Both the position numbers and the translations under genes were made by a program. This document shows, in pieces, positions 15,166 to 22,728 of a stretch of DNA of 34,569 nucleotides; position 1 is the first letter of the stretch; each line of letters opens with the position of its first letter. This DNA is from an uncultured Paracoccaceae bacterium (GTDB lineage Bacteria; Pseudomonadota; Alphaproteobacteria; Rhodobacterales; Rhodobacteraceae): NCBI GenBank assembly GCA_947499715.1, contig CANMPL010000019.1:1-34569 (forward strand), read 5' to 3'. The notes under the pieces are model-generated. The model saw only the letters and a list, made by a program, of their open reading frames with translations. It was not told the DNA's origin and searched no databases.

Positions 15166-15779
15166 TGACTGCAGCTGCGCTCGGAGCGCTGTTGTGGAGT
15201 GATCCAACTGTCGCCAAGGATCTTGGGACGCACGGACCAGTTTTTGAGATTGCGGAGCCGTCAATTCTTGATGCTATTCATGACCGTTTGCGCGGCATGG
15301 TGGCGAGCGGCGAACTCGATCAGATGCGTCAGGACATGGAGGACACGACACGGGCCTATGTGCAACGGCCACGGCCGGTCGCTGGTCTCACACGTGCGGT
15401 TGAGGACAGATATTTTGCTGTTGATCTTTCGATCACGGTTGAGCGGGATCTGACTGATCATCGCGGCGTTGTATTTGCGCGGGCAGGGGATGTCATCAAC
15501 CCCTTAGATTATTCGATGTTCGGCAAACGCATTGTGATGCTCGATGGCGATGATCCCGAGCAAGTGGCCTATGCGCTGTCTCACGGCACAGAGATCGACA
15601 CGCTTCTGATCCTGACAAACGGCGAGCCGCTCGCTCTCACCAAACAACATGGTCGACGCTTCTATTTCGACCAAGATGGCGTGATTTCCTCCCGCTTCGC
15701 CATCACTGCCCTGCCCGCCGAAATCGTGCGCGGGCAGGGCGTCATGAATGTCCACGAAGTTGCACTGGGAAGGAATTGA
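15147..15779 (+). CDS. traW: Type F conjugation protein TraW
   Basis: This 210-residue periplasmic protein has a signal peptide (to about residue 23, ending PTVA) followed by KDLGTHGPVFEIAEPSILD. That is the hallmark start of mature TraW (xDLGxxGxxxxIxExDLL). In F it works with TraU and TrbC in pilus assembly. I chose the ATG at 15147 because GGAAGGAG lies at 15131-15138; the frame is open upstream inside the peptidase gene. The late segment GRRFYFDQDGVISSRFAI is the conserved TraW end. A perfect 11-bp stem-loop lies inside its last codons. Confidence 0.9.
   Translation: MARYVLMTAAALGALLWSDPTVAKDLGTHGPVFEIAEPSILDAIHDRLRGMVASGELDQMRQDMEDTTRAYVQRPRPVAGLTRAVEDRYFAVDLSITVERDLTDHRGVVFARAGDVINPLDYSMFGKRIVMLDGDDPEQVAYALSHGTEIDTLLILTNGEPLALTKQHGRRFYFDQDGVISSRFAITALPAEIVRGQGVMNVHEVALGRN
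15708..15740 (+). other. Perfect 11-bp stem-loop inside the 3' end of traW
   Basis: GCCCTGCCCGC (15708-15718) is the exact reverse complement of GCGGGCAGGGC (15730-15740), with an 11-base loop. It lies 40 bases before the traU start and has no T-run, so it could influence RNA processing or translation at the traW/traU junction. Confidence 0.6.
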
Positions 15780-15781
15780 GC

Positions 15782-16762
15782 ATGAAGACGCTATTGTTGG
15801 CATTGGCGTTCATCTGTGTGTCCCAAGGGGCCATCGCCAAATGCAATGCAAAGTTCCTAAATCCAATCACTGAAGTGTGTTGGGACTGCATTTTCCCGAT
15901 ATCGGTTGGTGGATTGAGTCTCTTCAACAGTCGCCCTGACACGTCAAACCAAGCCTTTCCCCTGTGTCTTTGCTGGACGGGTCTTCTGCCGCGCGTCGGC
16001 TTGTCAATTGGGCTTTGGGAGCCAGCGCGACTTGTTGATGTGGCGAATGAAGCCGGTTGCTTTGTCAATATCGGGTTTGACATGGACTTTGGTCTTTTCG
16101 CCGCCGGGACATCAACCGCGACGGCCGCAAACGGCGGGGAGACCGGTTCATCATGGCAAGCGCACTACTATTACTATCCGCTAATCAGTTGGTTGGGGAC
16201 AGTGGTTGATGGCCTCTGCCTCGAAACCACGGCCTTCGATATTGCCTACATAAGCGAGATCGACCCGCTCTGGAACGATGTCGAACTCAATAACCTGCTC
16301 AATCCCGAGGCAATCTTGTTTGCAAATCCGATTGCGCAGTCAGCGTGCGCAGCGGAATGTGTACGTGCGTCATCGGGGAACTTGTCGATGGATGCCCTGT
16401 TTTGGTGCAACGGGTGCCAGGGTGGCGTTTATCCAATCGCAGGTGAGGTGAACTCCAGCTACGGCGGCATTATGGCCAGCCAATCCGTAGCCACCCGCAT
16501 CACGGCGCGGATGCACAGGCTGCTATTGGCAAGAAAGACGGCCAACAATCCAACGACGTGCGCGCCAAGGTCTGCGCCCATCATCCCCAAGAGCCAGTAC
16601 CGCCAGCAGGTGACAAGACCGCGCGCGACAACTTCTGGGCGTTACGCGGGAGCACCTATCGGATCAAGCACACAGTTCGTTGATCGATTGCGGGAATACC
16701 CATTCGACGGAGAAAGTTTTGGCTGGTTGATTTGGAGGAAACGCAATTGCTGCGCGCTTTAA
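15782..16762 (+). CDS. traU: Type F conjugation protein TraU
   Basis: This 326-residue cysteine-rich periplasmic protein is needed for DNA transfer and pilus assembly in F. A signal peptide (to about residue 19, ending GAIA) precedes KCNAKFLNPITEVCWDCIFP, which is nearly the family consensus. Further landmarks are CLCWTG, GLWEPARLVDV and the C-terminal IPKSQYR, followed by FGWLIWRKRNCCAL. The segment between the last two is divergent and lacks the Cys often seen there, but the frame is continuous and I see no frameshift. AAGGA lies upstream of the ATG. The gene end overlaps trbC. Confidence 0.93.
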   Translation: MKTLLLALAFICVSQGAIAKCNAKFLNPITEVCWDCIFPISVGGLSLFNSRPDTSNQAFPLCLCWTGLLPRVGLSIGLWEPARLVDVANEAGCFVNIGFDMDFGLFAAGTSTATAANGGETGSSWQAHYYYYPLISWLGTVVDGLCLETTAFDIAYISEIDPLWNDVELNNLLNPEAILFANPIAQSACAAECVRASSGNLSMDALFWCNGCQGGVYPIAGEVNSSYGGIMASQSVATRITARMHRLLLARKTANNPTTCAPRSAPIIPKSQYRQQVTRPRATTSGRYAGAPIGSSTQFVDRLREYPFDGESFGWLIWRKRNCCAL

Positions 16763-17532
16763 TTACAGCTGGTGCGATTATCGCGGTCGTCGCCTTTATC
16801 GCCATTGGGGGTCCTGCGTCGTCCCAGACCTCGGTCGTTGACGACCAGTCAGGCGAGGGCATGCAAGAATTTGCGCCAGGTGCGCAGGGTCAGATCCGAC
16901 CATCCATTCCAACGATGTTGAACGATGCAGAGGCCTTGGCGGAAGCCTGGCAAGAGCGCCTTCAGATACAGGAGCCGCAGGCCTATCAGCCGCGCGTGGA
17001 TCTCGAAGAGCTGCGGCTGCGCGCTCTGAATCATCCGCGTGTGCGCGCACTTCTTAATGCGGATGACGGCGATGCAAATGGCGGCGCGGCCGATCAGCCG
17101 CGTTATGCGTCAAATCAGGTCTTTCTGTTCGCGTCCTTCTCAATGCCGGAACCGAGCTTACGTGCCATGATGGCCGAGGCGGATGCGCTTGATGTGCCGG
17201 TGCTATTCCGCGGTTTTGTGAACAATTCCGTGTTTGATACCCAAGAGAAGCTGCTTGATGTCTTTGGCCAAGACGCCAACATCATTGGCTTCTCCATCGA
17301 TCCGACCATGTTTGTTCGTTTTGGCATCGAAACCGTGCCCGCCATTGTGATTACGGCCGAGCCTGTTGAGCCTTGCGAGACGTCTGGTTGCGCAAACGAT
17401 CTCTCTCCGCCTCACGATATCATCCGGGGCAACATTCCACTTCTTTCGGCTTTGGATCTCGCCGCCAGGGCGGGCGGCGAAGGGGCCATCGCAGCAGATG
17501 ATCTGCGCAGTCAAGCAGGTGTGAAGCGATGA
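16747..17532 (+). CDS. trbC: Type F conjugation protein TrbC
   Basis: The 261-residue product is the periplasmic TrbC, which in F works with TraW. The family core is FLFASFSMPEPSLRAMMAEA followed by the thioredoxin-like FVRFGIETVPAIVI. I propose TTG at 16747 as the start. GGAGGA at 16734-16739 is seven bases upstream, and the resulting N-terminus LLRALITAGAIIAVVAF is a good signal sequence. The start lies inside the last codons of traU. The region between the signal and the core is acidic and Gln-rich, and longer than in F TrbC (about 212 residues). Confidence 0.85.
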   Translation: MLRALITAGAIIAVVAFIAIGGPASSQTSVVDDQSGEGMQEFAPGAQGQIRPSIPTMLNDAEALAEAWQERLQIQEPQAYQPRVDLEELRLRALNHPRVRALLNADDGDANGGAADQPRYASNQVFLFASFSMPEPSLRAMMAEADALDVPVLFRGFVNNSVFDTQEKLLDVFGQDANIIGFSIDPTMFVRFGIETVPAIVITAEPVEPCETSGCANDLSPPHDIIRGNIPLLSALDLAARAGGEGAIAADDLRSQAGVKR

Positions 17533-18731
17533 ATGTTTTGAGCCCTGTCATTGTCGCTGGGATTTTTCTGAGCTTTGCAGGCGCCGCCTATGCCGCAAGT
17601 CATACTGAGAGGGATGCCGCGGAAGACGCGTTGAATAGCCTGGGCCCGGTTACCGATCAGATCACAAACGGAAACATGCAAAATACCGTTGTTCCTTTTG
17701 GTGGCACAAACATCGACGAGGCCAATTTGGAGCCCTCTGAGTTTGACCGCGAGATTCTGGATATTCGTGCGGGTAGCGGCCAAGATGGGCGGGCGCACCA
17801 ATCGACCGTCGATAGCTTCAATAACCGACCCCAGATCGATCTGGGGTCTGATCCTCTCGCGCTCGCCGACGACTCGGTCGAGAATGCCGAAGCAGGGTTG
17901 GGCGGGCTGTTCTCGGCAAACAGTGGCACCTGTGATGCCTTCTTTCAGGACGGGTCTTACGACGGGCTGAAGCTCTGTAACGCGATTTTGAAACGCGACA
18001 TTCGGGTCTGCGAAGTTTGGCGCGATATTTCGGTGGACCGGGAAGACTTCTGGGCATGTGAGATGGCCGAGCGAGACTTTACGCGAACGTGCACACGTAA
18101 TGTGTCCTGGACGTGTACGGGGATGACAGGTGCGGCTTGTCGCGCGGACCGGCTTCGCGCAAATCGATCGTTCACATGGGAACATAGCAATCGTCAGATG
18201 CGGTTTCACTTTGCTGGCGACGATACGTTCCAGGTTTGCTTTGTTCGGTCGCAGCGGATCGTGCTCAAGTCCTATGTCGGGTTTGATATCACGCAGTTGG
18301 ATGTTTCGCGTTTTGCATTCAGCGGAATAGGGCAGATCCAAGTGAATGGTGATGTCGTCTGGACGACTGGCACTGATTCACGCGGGCCGCTCAACATCAA
18401 GTATCTCGACGCTGGCGGGAAAGACGGCTCCAGCGGGCTGTCGGCCGTCGTCCATGCGGGTGCGACCCCGATTGACTTTTGTCCGCCAGCCGGCGCGCCG
18501 ACGGTATCTGCACCGCGGCTGTCACTGTTGAGCTCGGTTCAGATACCACGACCTGGGCCAAGCCAGATCAATGCGAACAATCGCCCGTTTATCCCAATGG
18601 GCGAGAAGGAAGACATCGTCATCGACCTTTTGGTCGCGAACATGACGATGAAACCAGACATTGAATTTCGACTGAATGTTGATGGTGCTTGTTGCTCGCA
18701 CATCTCCGCGACGGGCGGTGAGACATGTTGA
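17529..18731 (+). CDS. TraN-like mating-pair stabilisation protein, first part
   Basis: The 400-residue protein has a signal peptide (to about residue 22, ending GAAYA). Its N-terminal region (about 30-120) is acidic and low in cysteine. From about residue 145 on, cysteines are spaced through the sequence (12 in all, including CEVWRDISVDREDFWAC and CTRNVSWTC). The position between trbC and trbB/traF, and the following Cys-rich gene, identify the pair as the counterpart of TraN, the outer-membrane adhesin that contacts the recipient. It ends normally at TGA 18729-18731, seven bases into the next gene. Whether it should be called TraN alone is uncertain. Confidence 0.65.
   Translation: MNVLSPVIVAGIFLSFAGAAYAASHTERDAAEDALNSLGPVTDQITNGNMQNTVVPFGGTNIDEANLEPSEFDREILDIRAGSGQDGRAHQSTVDSFNNRPQIDLGSDPLALADDSVENAEAGLGGLFSANSGTCDAFFQDGSYDGLKLCNAILKRDIRVCEVWRDISVDREDFWACEMAERDFTRTCTRNVSWTCTGMTGAACRADRLRANRSFTWEHSNRQMRFHFAGDDTFQVCFVRSQRIVLKSYVGFDITQLDVSRFAFSGIGQIQVNGDVVWTTGTDSRGPLNIKYLDAGGKDGSSGLSAVVHAGATPIDFCPPAGAPTVSAPRLSLLSSVQIPRPGPSQINANNRPFIPMGEKEDIVIDLLVANMTMKPDIEFRLNVDGACCSHISATGGETC
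17827..17848. repeat. 22-bp perfect palindrome inside the first traN ORF
   Basis: GACCCCAGATC (17827-17837) is followed directly by its exact reverse complement GATCTGGGGTC. It encodes part of the acidic N-terminal region. It could be a protein binding site or form a hairpin in the mRNA. Confidence 0.6.
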
Positions 18732-20101
18732 GAATTCTGGCCTGCCTCATGCTGTTGTCCATCTTGCCAAGTATGGCCTTCGCTGCGACCTGCACCCGAG
18801 AATCAGCCACCTGTGTGCGTACAACAAACCCCACAGTGGATGGCGTACGATTGCAAAGTGTCTGTCGCGAGGTAGAGCTGGAGGAGCTTTGCGAACGGGA
18901 TAATCCGGTCAACGAATGCGTTCCTTTCAATGCTGCTCGCATCACCCACAATAATGCGCTTCGCGACGGAGAGTGCCGGCGCACGTCACGCGAGTGTACG
19001 CGCTATCGCAACGGCGACTGCGATCGGTGGCTGCTGAAGTTTACATGTTGGAATGGTCCATTGGAGCATTCCCCGGCTGACCTTGAAGATCGCGTTTTCC
19101 ACAATTTTGAGGAACGGAACGTCGATAGTTGTGGCCCCTTGAACAGCGACCCAAACTGCACCCGTAAGAATGATGTCATTACGGAAGATTACGAGACGCG
19201 CAACATCAATGGGTTGGATGTCACGCGCGCCTGGTGGCGTCGGGATCGCAATTATGACTGCACAGATCCGTCGCTCGATGAGACCTGTGGCCCTTTTGAG
19301 GGCAATCCGGTTTGTACAAGGACAACAGATGAACTCTGCCTCATGCGCGCGCCCGATGGCACCTGTATTCACGCGCAACTGAGCTATGATTGTGATGTGG
19401 ATGCGAACTTCACCGCATCTTGTCAGTCGATAAACGTGTGCGTCGGGAATAACTGCACCGGTATCGACAGCGAGGCTTCGCAAGACTTTCCGAAGGCGGC
19501 CGCCTGGCTCAACGTCCTTGATAGCATGGCCGACGATTTTGGATGTAGCCCCGATGGCGACGTTATAGATCCCACCACTGGAAATCTGGATCTGGCCGCT
19601 TGCCCGGTGGATCCCGCTCTCATGAATGCGTTCGATCCGCGGTTGTTTACGGGCACGTCAATGATCTGCAATCGTGGATTATTCAACTGCTGTGACGGTG
19701 ATGGCCAAGGGAGTTGCCCCCCTGAAGCCGAGGAACTGGCAAACTTTCGGGACGCCGGCGTTACTCACTTTGTCCAGTCTGAATGCACAAGTGAGGCCCT
19801 TGGGATCTGCCTGAACGTCAGGGAGTATCACTGCGTCTACAAATCCAAGTTTGCGCGTGTATTTCAGGAACAAGCGGACCTGCAAACAGGTGTGCAGTTT
19901 CCCTCACCGCACTCGGTTCTCCCGTGCCCCGCGCTCGATATCTATCAGCTGGAACTGTTGGATGTGGATGCGATGGATCTCTCAGAAGTCTTTGGTGATC
20001 TGTTCGATCAAATTGAAGAGCCCAAACAAGACGACATCACCAATCAGTTGACCAACGGCGTCACAACCTTTGCACCGGAGGTCCAAGATGTCTTTGAATA
20101 G
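18725..20101 (+). CDS. traN: TraN-like Cys-rich mating-pair stabilisation protein, second part
   Basis: This 458-residue protein has its own signal peptide (MLRILACLMLLSILPSMAFA, cleavage at about 20). About 30 cysteines are spread through the mature part, as in TraN, the disulfide-bonded outer-membrane protein that stabilises mating pairs. Two related units are visible, CGPLNSDPNCTR and CGPFEGNPVCTR, about 55 residues apart. The C-terminal CNRGLFNCCDGDGQGSC and the closing Cys-containing segment resemble the conserved TraN tail. It overlaps the preceding ORF by seven bases, and its signal peptide argues against simple damage of one long gene. The disulfide enzymes TrbB and TraF follow immediately. 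Confidence 0.8.
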   Translation: MLRILACLMLLSILPSMAFAATCTRESATCVRTTNPTVDGVRLQSVCREVELEELCERDNPVNECVPFNAARITHNNALRDGECRRTSRECTRYRNGDCDRWLLKFTCWNGPLEHSPADLEDRVFHNFEERNVDSCGPLNSDPNCTRKNDVITEDYETRNINGLDVTRAWWRRDRNYDCTDPSLDETCGPFEGNPVCTRTTDELCLMRAPDGTCIHAQLSYDCDVDANFTASCQSINVCVGNNCTGIDSEASQDFPKAAAWLNVLDSMADDFGCSPDGDVIDPTTGNLDLAACPVDPALMNAFDPRLFTGTSMICNRGLFNCCDGDGQGSCPPEAEELANFRDAGVTHFVQSECTSEALGICLNVREYHCVYKSKFARVFQEQADLQTGVQFPSPHSVLPCPALDIYQLELLDVDAMDLSEVFGDLFDQIEEPKQDDITNQLTNGVTTFAPEVQDVFE

Positions 20102-20495
20102 GCGCGCCCTTTTGTCCTTGATGATCGGCGGCGTTGCAGCCTCAGTATCATCGAAGGTGTCAGCACAGGCTGCGGAATCAACTGGCATCATCTTTGTCGG
20201 CGCAAGCTGGTGTCCAGTTTGCAAACAGGCCTCACCAATGCTGGACGTATTCGCACAGCGTCACAACATTCCCATTCTGGTGGCGTCTCATGATGCCAGG
20301 CCGATCACGCCCTTCACGGAGTTCGTCGATGCGCGTGACCATCCGATTGCATCATCAGTCAGGGCATTTCCAACAACCTTTGTTTTTTCTTCGCGCACCC
20401 AAGAAATCGTTGGTGGGTTTGAGGGATACCGAAGCCCGCAATGGTATCTGGGAAACCTGCTGGATCTTGTTCGCCAATCTGAGGGGATATCGTAA
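20088..20495 (+). CDS. trbB: Thioredoxin-fold protein TrbB
   Basis: The 135-residue exported protein has a thioredoxin active site, W41-C42-P-V-C45. It also has the cis-proline region AFPTTFVF, so it is a periplasmic disulfide oxidoreductase or isomerase. In F, TrbB helps fold Cys-rich Tra proteins such as TraN and TraU. The N-terminus carries NRRALLSLMIGG, which resembles a twin-arginine signal; ordinary Sec export is also possible. The ATG at 20088 follows GGAGG by seven bases and lies inside the end of traN. It is shorter than F TrbB (181 residues). Confidence 0.85.
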   Translation: MSLNRRALLSLMIGGVAASVSSKVSAQAAESTGIIFVGASWCPVCKQASPMLDVFAQRHNIPILVASHDARPITPFTEFVDARDHPIASSVRAFPTTFVFSSRTQEIVGGFEGYRSPQWYLGNLLDLVRQSEGIS

Positions 20496-21340
20496 TGCAT
20501 CCAGCCGTTCTTGTTGCAATCGCTTCATCAGCAATTCTGCTTGGTGTCCCGAATTATGCGGCTGCAGAGGCATTCCGTATTACCAAATGTGAGACTCGCG
20601 AGACCACGGGATGGAATTTCTATTGCCGAGATCCTGAACCTGAAGAAGAGCCCACGGCGCCAGAACCCGCTCCAACGCCTGAAATCACACAGGCACCTGA
20701 GCCTGAACCGGTGCCGGAGGCACCGCCAACGGCGACTGAGCAAATGATGGCATTTCGGGCGCAGGTGGATGAGATCAAGCACCGCGCGGTCCTCGATCCA
20801 ACGCCAGAGAATGTCTTAGCCTATATGGAAATCAATAAGCTTGTCGCTGATCGGGCAGGGGACTTCGCGGAGCAATGGCAACGGGTTTTGTTTGAAACCC
20901 CGCATCTCAACGCGAATGTGGACAGCCCATTGGCGGCTGCGGGCATCAGCGTTTTCCAAGATCAAATGAAGGCGGCGCGGGAAGCGGCGTTCGTCAAAGT
21001 GGCCCAAACCTCAGGCATCTTGTTCATTTTTGAAGGCGATGCGCGCTGTGGCATTTGCCGTGTCCAGGGTGAGGTCCTTGCGCAGATGCAGGAGAATTTC
21101 GGGGTCTCCATTCTAGCCGTTTCCAAAGACGGGGGCGGTAACGCCTATTTTCCGAACGCCTTCGCCGACAATGGACGCCTGGACGAGTTGGGGCTGTCGG
21201 ACTTCCCGGCGCCAACCTTGGCTCTGATCGATCCGGTTACCCGTGACGTCTCTGTCATGGGATCTGGTCTGATTACCGCCGATCAGGTGCTCGAACGCGT
21301 CTTCTTAATCACTGAAGTTCCAGTAGGGGAGCAGTATTAA
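20495..21340 (+). CDS. traF: Type F conjugation protein TraF
   Basis: This 281-residue periplasmic protein has a signal peptide (to about residue 24, ending YAAA), then a short Cys pair (KCETRETTGWNFYC). A Pro/Glu-rich linker (about residues 48-80) leads to a thioredoxin-like domain. The linker is longer than in F TraF. The putative active site is C185-G-I-C188, whereas F TraF lacks a CxxC, so this version may be catalytically active. FPAPTLALIDP holds the cis-proline. The start ATG overlaps the trbB stop and the stop overlaps the traH start. Confidence 0.88.
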   Translation: MHPAVLVAIASSAILLGVPNYAAAEAFRITKCETRETTGWNFYCRDPEPEEEPTAPEPAPTPEITQAPEPEPVPEAPPTATEQMMAFRAQVDEIKHRAVLDPTPENVLAYMEINKLVADRAGDFAEQWQRVLFETPHLNANVDSPLAAAGISVFQDQMKAAREAAFVKVAQTSGILFIFEGDARCGICRVQGEVLAQMQENFGVSILAVSKDGGGNAYFPNAFADNGRLDELGLSDFPAPTLALIDPVTRDVSVMGSGLITADQVLERVFLITEVPVGEQY

Positions 21341-22728
21341 TGTTCGTTTCAAAGCAAACGGCAATTGGTGCCATTCTTTCGCTTTTCATGGCCGGCCCTG
21401 TGTCGGCCGATGTCGCCGGAGATCTGGAGAACTTCTGGACGAACTCGGGCGGCGGCGTGAATGTAAGTCGGCCGATGACCTATGATGGTCAACGTGCGGG
21501 CTATGCGACGCTCGGCTCTGTTCAGGTTCGGACGCGAAGCCGGAACAGCAATCTGGTTAATATCCAATTGCCTTCTGTGCGTGCTGGTTGTGGCGGCATC
21601 GACCTCTTTGGCGGTGCGTTTTCGTTCATTTCGAAAGACGAACTTATCGCCTTGATGGAAGCGATTATGCAAAATGCGTCGGGCTTCGCGTTTGAGCTGG
21701 CGCTGGAGAGCATGTCACCTGCTGTTCAGGAGACCGTGGCGAAGCTCAGAGATCTTGTTCAGCAAGTCAACGCCATGAATATCAACAGTTGTGAGGCGGG
21801 TCAGATCCTGACGTCGTCTCTTTGGCCGGCCATGGAAGGTGCGAGCCAGCACATCTGTCAAACAGTAGGTTCCTACCAAGGATTGTTCGCGGATCGAATT
21901 GCGTCCCGGCACGGGTGTGGTGTTGGTGGGGATCACATCGATACGATCAATCAAGCTGCCGGAGAACTGCAGGAACAAGTTCCATACGACATTAACTATG
22001 CATGGGAAGCGACGAAGAAGAACGCATTTCTATCTTCGGATCGTCGCCTTGCCGAATTTTTCATGACTTTGACAGGGACGATCATCACGCGGGCACCTGC
22101 GAACGACAATGAAGGTCCGCAGCACCGTCCAATTGCACCACGCGCTGGCAGTGAGGAGATGCTTCGGGTCCTTGTCGAAGGTGGGACAGTCGAAGCGCTC
22201 TATTGTGGAGGTCAGACCAATTGTCTGAACCCTGTTCTGCGTAATCTCACCATTCCGCGCAACCGGGCGCTCTTCCAATATACGGCAGATACGATCGCGG
22301 GGATCCGCGATGCCATCCTGGCAGGGAACGCCACAATTTCGGATGAGGCTGTGGCGCTCTTGGGTATGACCTCGGTACCCGTTCTGGACATGTTGGTCAC
22401 CGGCATGAGTTACCAACACGTCTTTGTCGATAGCGAGATCCAAGCGATGGCTGAAGTCGTTGCTGTTGATTTGGCCATGATTTATATCGACCAATCCCTT
22501 CGGGAGATGGGAGCTTCGGCTGGTCGGATCGCGACGTTCGGCGACTTCACGATCAAATACCAAGAGCAAATTCAGCAGACGCAGAACAACTTTGCCGGTC
22601 TTCGGCAGTTGGCGGCAGAGCGATATTCACACGCGATGCGGACGCTGGAGAGGTTGGCATTGGCCAAAAAGGAACTGGCAGCATATTCGTCGTCCCGTTT
22701 CGCCGCGATGCTTGGGTCTAGCCAGTAA
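21340..22728 (+). CDS. traH: Type F conjugation protein TraH
   Basis: This 462-residue periplasmic/outer-membrane-associated protein is needed for pilus assembly. A signal peptide (to about residue 23, ending GPVSA) precedes the characteristic DLENFWTNSGGGVNVSRP and SVRAGCGGIDLFGGAFSFIS, close to the family consensus. CEAGQIL around residue 150 and the C-terminal coiled-coil stretch (RQLAAERYSHAMRTLERLAL) are also typical. Length equals that of F TraH. Both ends overlap neighbouring genes by one base. Confidence 0.95.
   Translation: MFVSKQTAIGAILSLFMAGPVSADVAGDLENFWTNSGGGVNVSRPMTYDGQRAGYATLGSVQVRTRSRNSNLVNIQLPSVRAGCGGIDLFGGAFSFISKDELIALMEAIMQNASGFAFELALESMSPAVQETVAKLRDLVQQVNAMNINSCEAGQILTSSLWPAMEGASQHICQTVGSYQGLFADRIASRHGCGVGGDHIDTINQAAGELQEQVPYDINYAWEATKKNAFLSSDRRLAEFFMTLTGTIITRAPANDNEGPQHRPIAPRAGSEEMLRVLVEGGTVEALYCGGQTNCLNPVLRNLTIPRNRALFQYTADTIAGIRDAILAGNATISDEAVALLGMTSVPVLDMLVTGMSYQHVFVDSEIQAMAEVVAVDLAMIYIDQSLREMGASAGRIATFGDFTIKYQEQIQQTQNNFAGLRQLAAERYSHAMRTLERLALAKKELAAYSSSRFAAMLGSSQ

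Noticed and set aside
16560-16700. Compensated frameshift in traU
   Set aside because: The sequence diverges from the family between IPKSQYR and the WRKRNCC end, but it still reads as plausible TraU in one frame.
17529-18731. Frameshift explaining the split traN
   Set aside because: The second ORF has a complete signal peptide and overlaps by only seven bases, so a simple indel cannot explain the arrangement.
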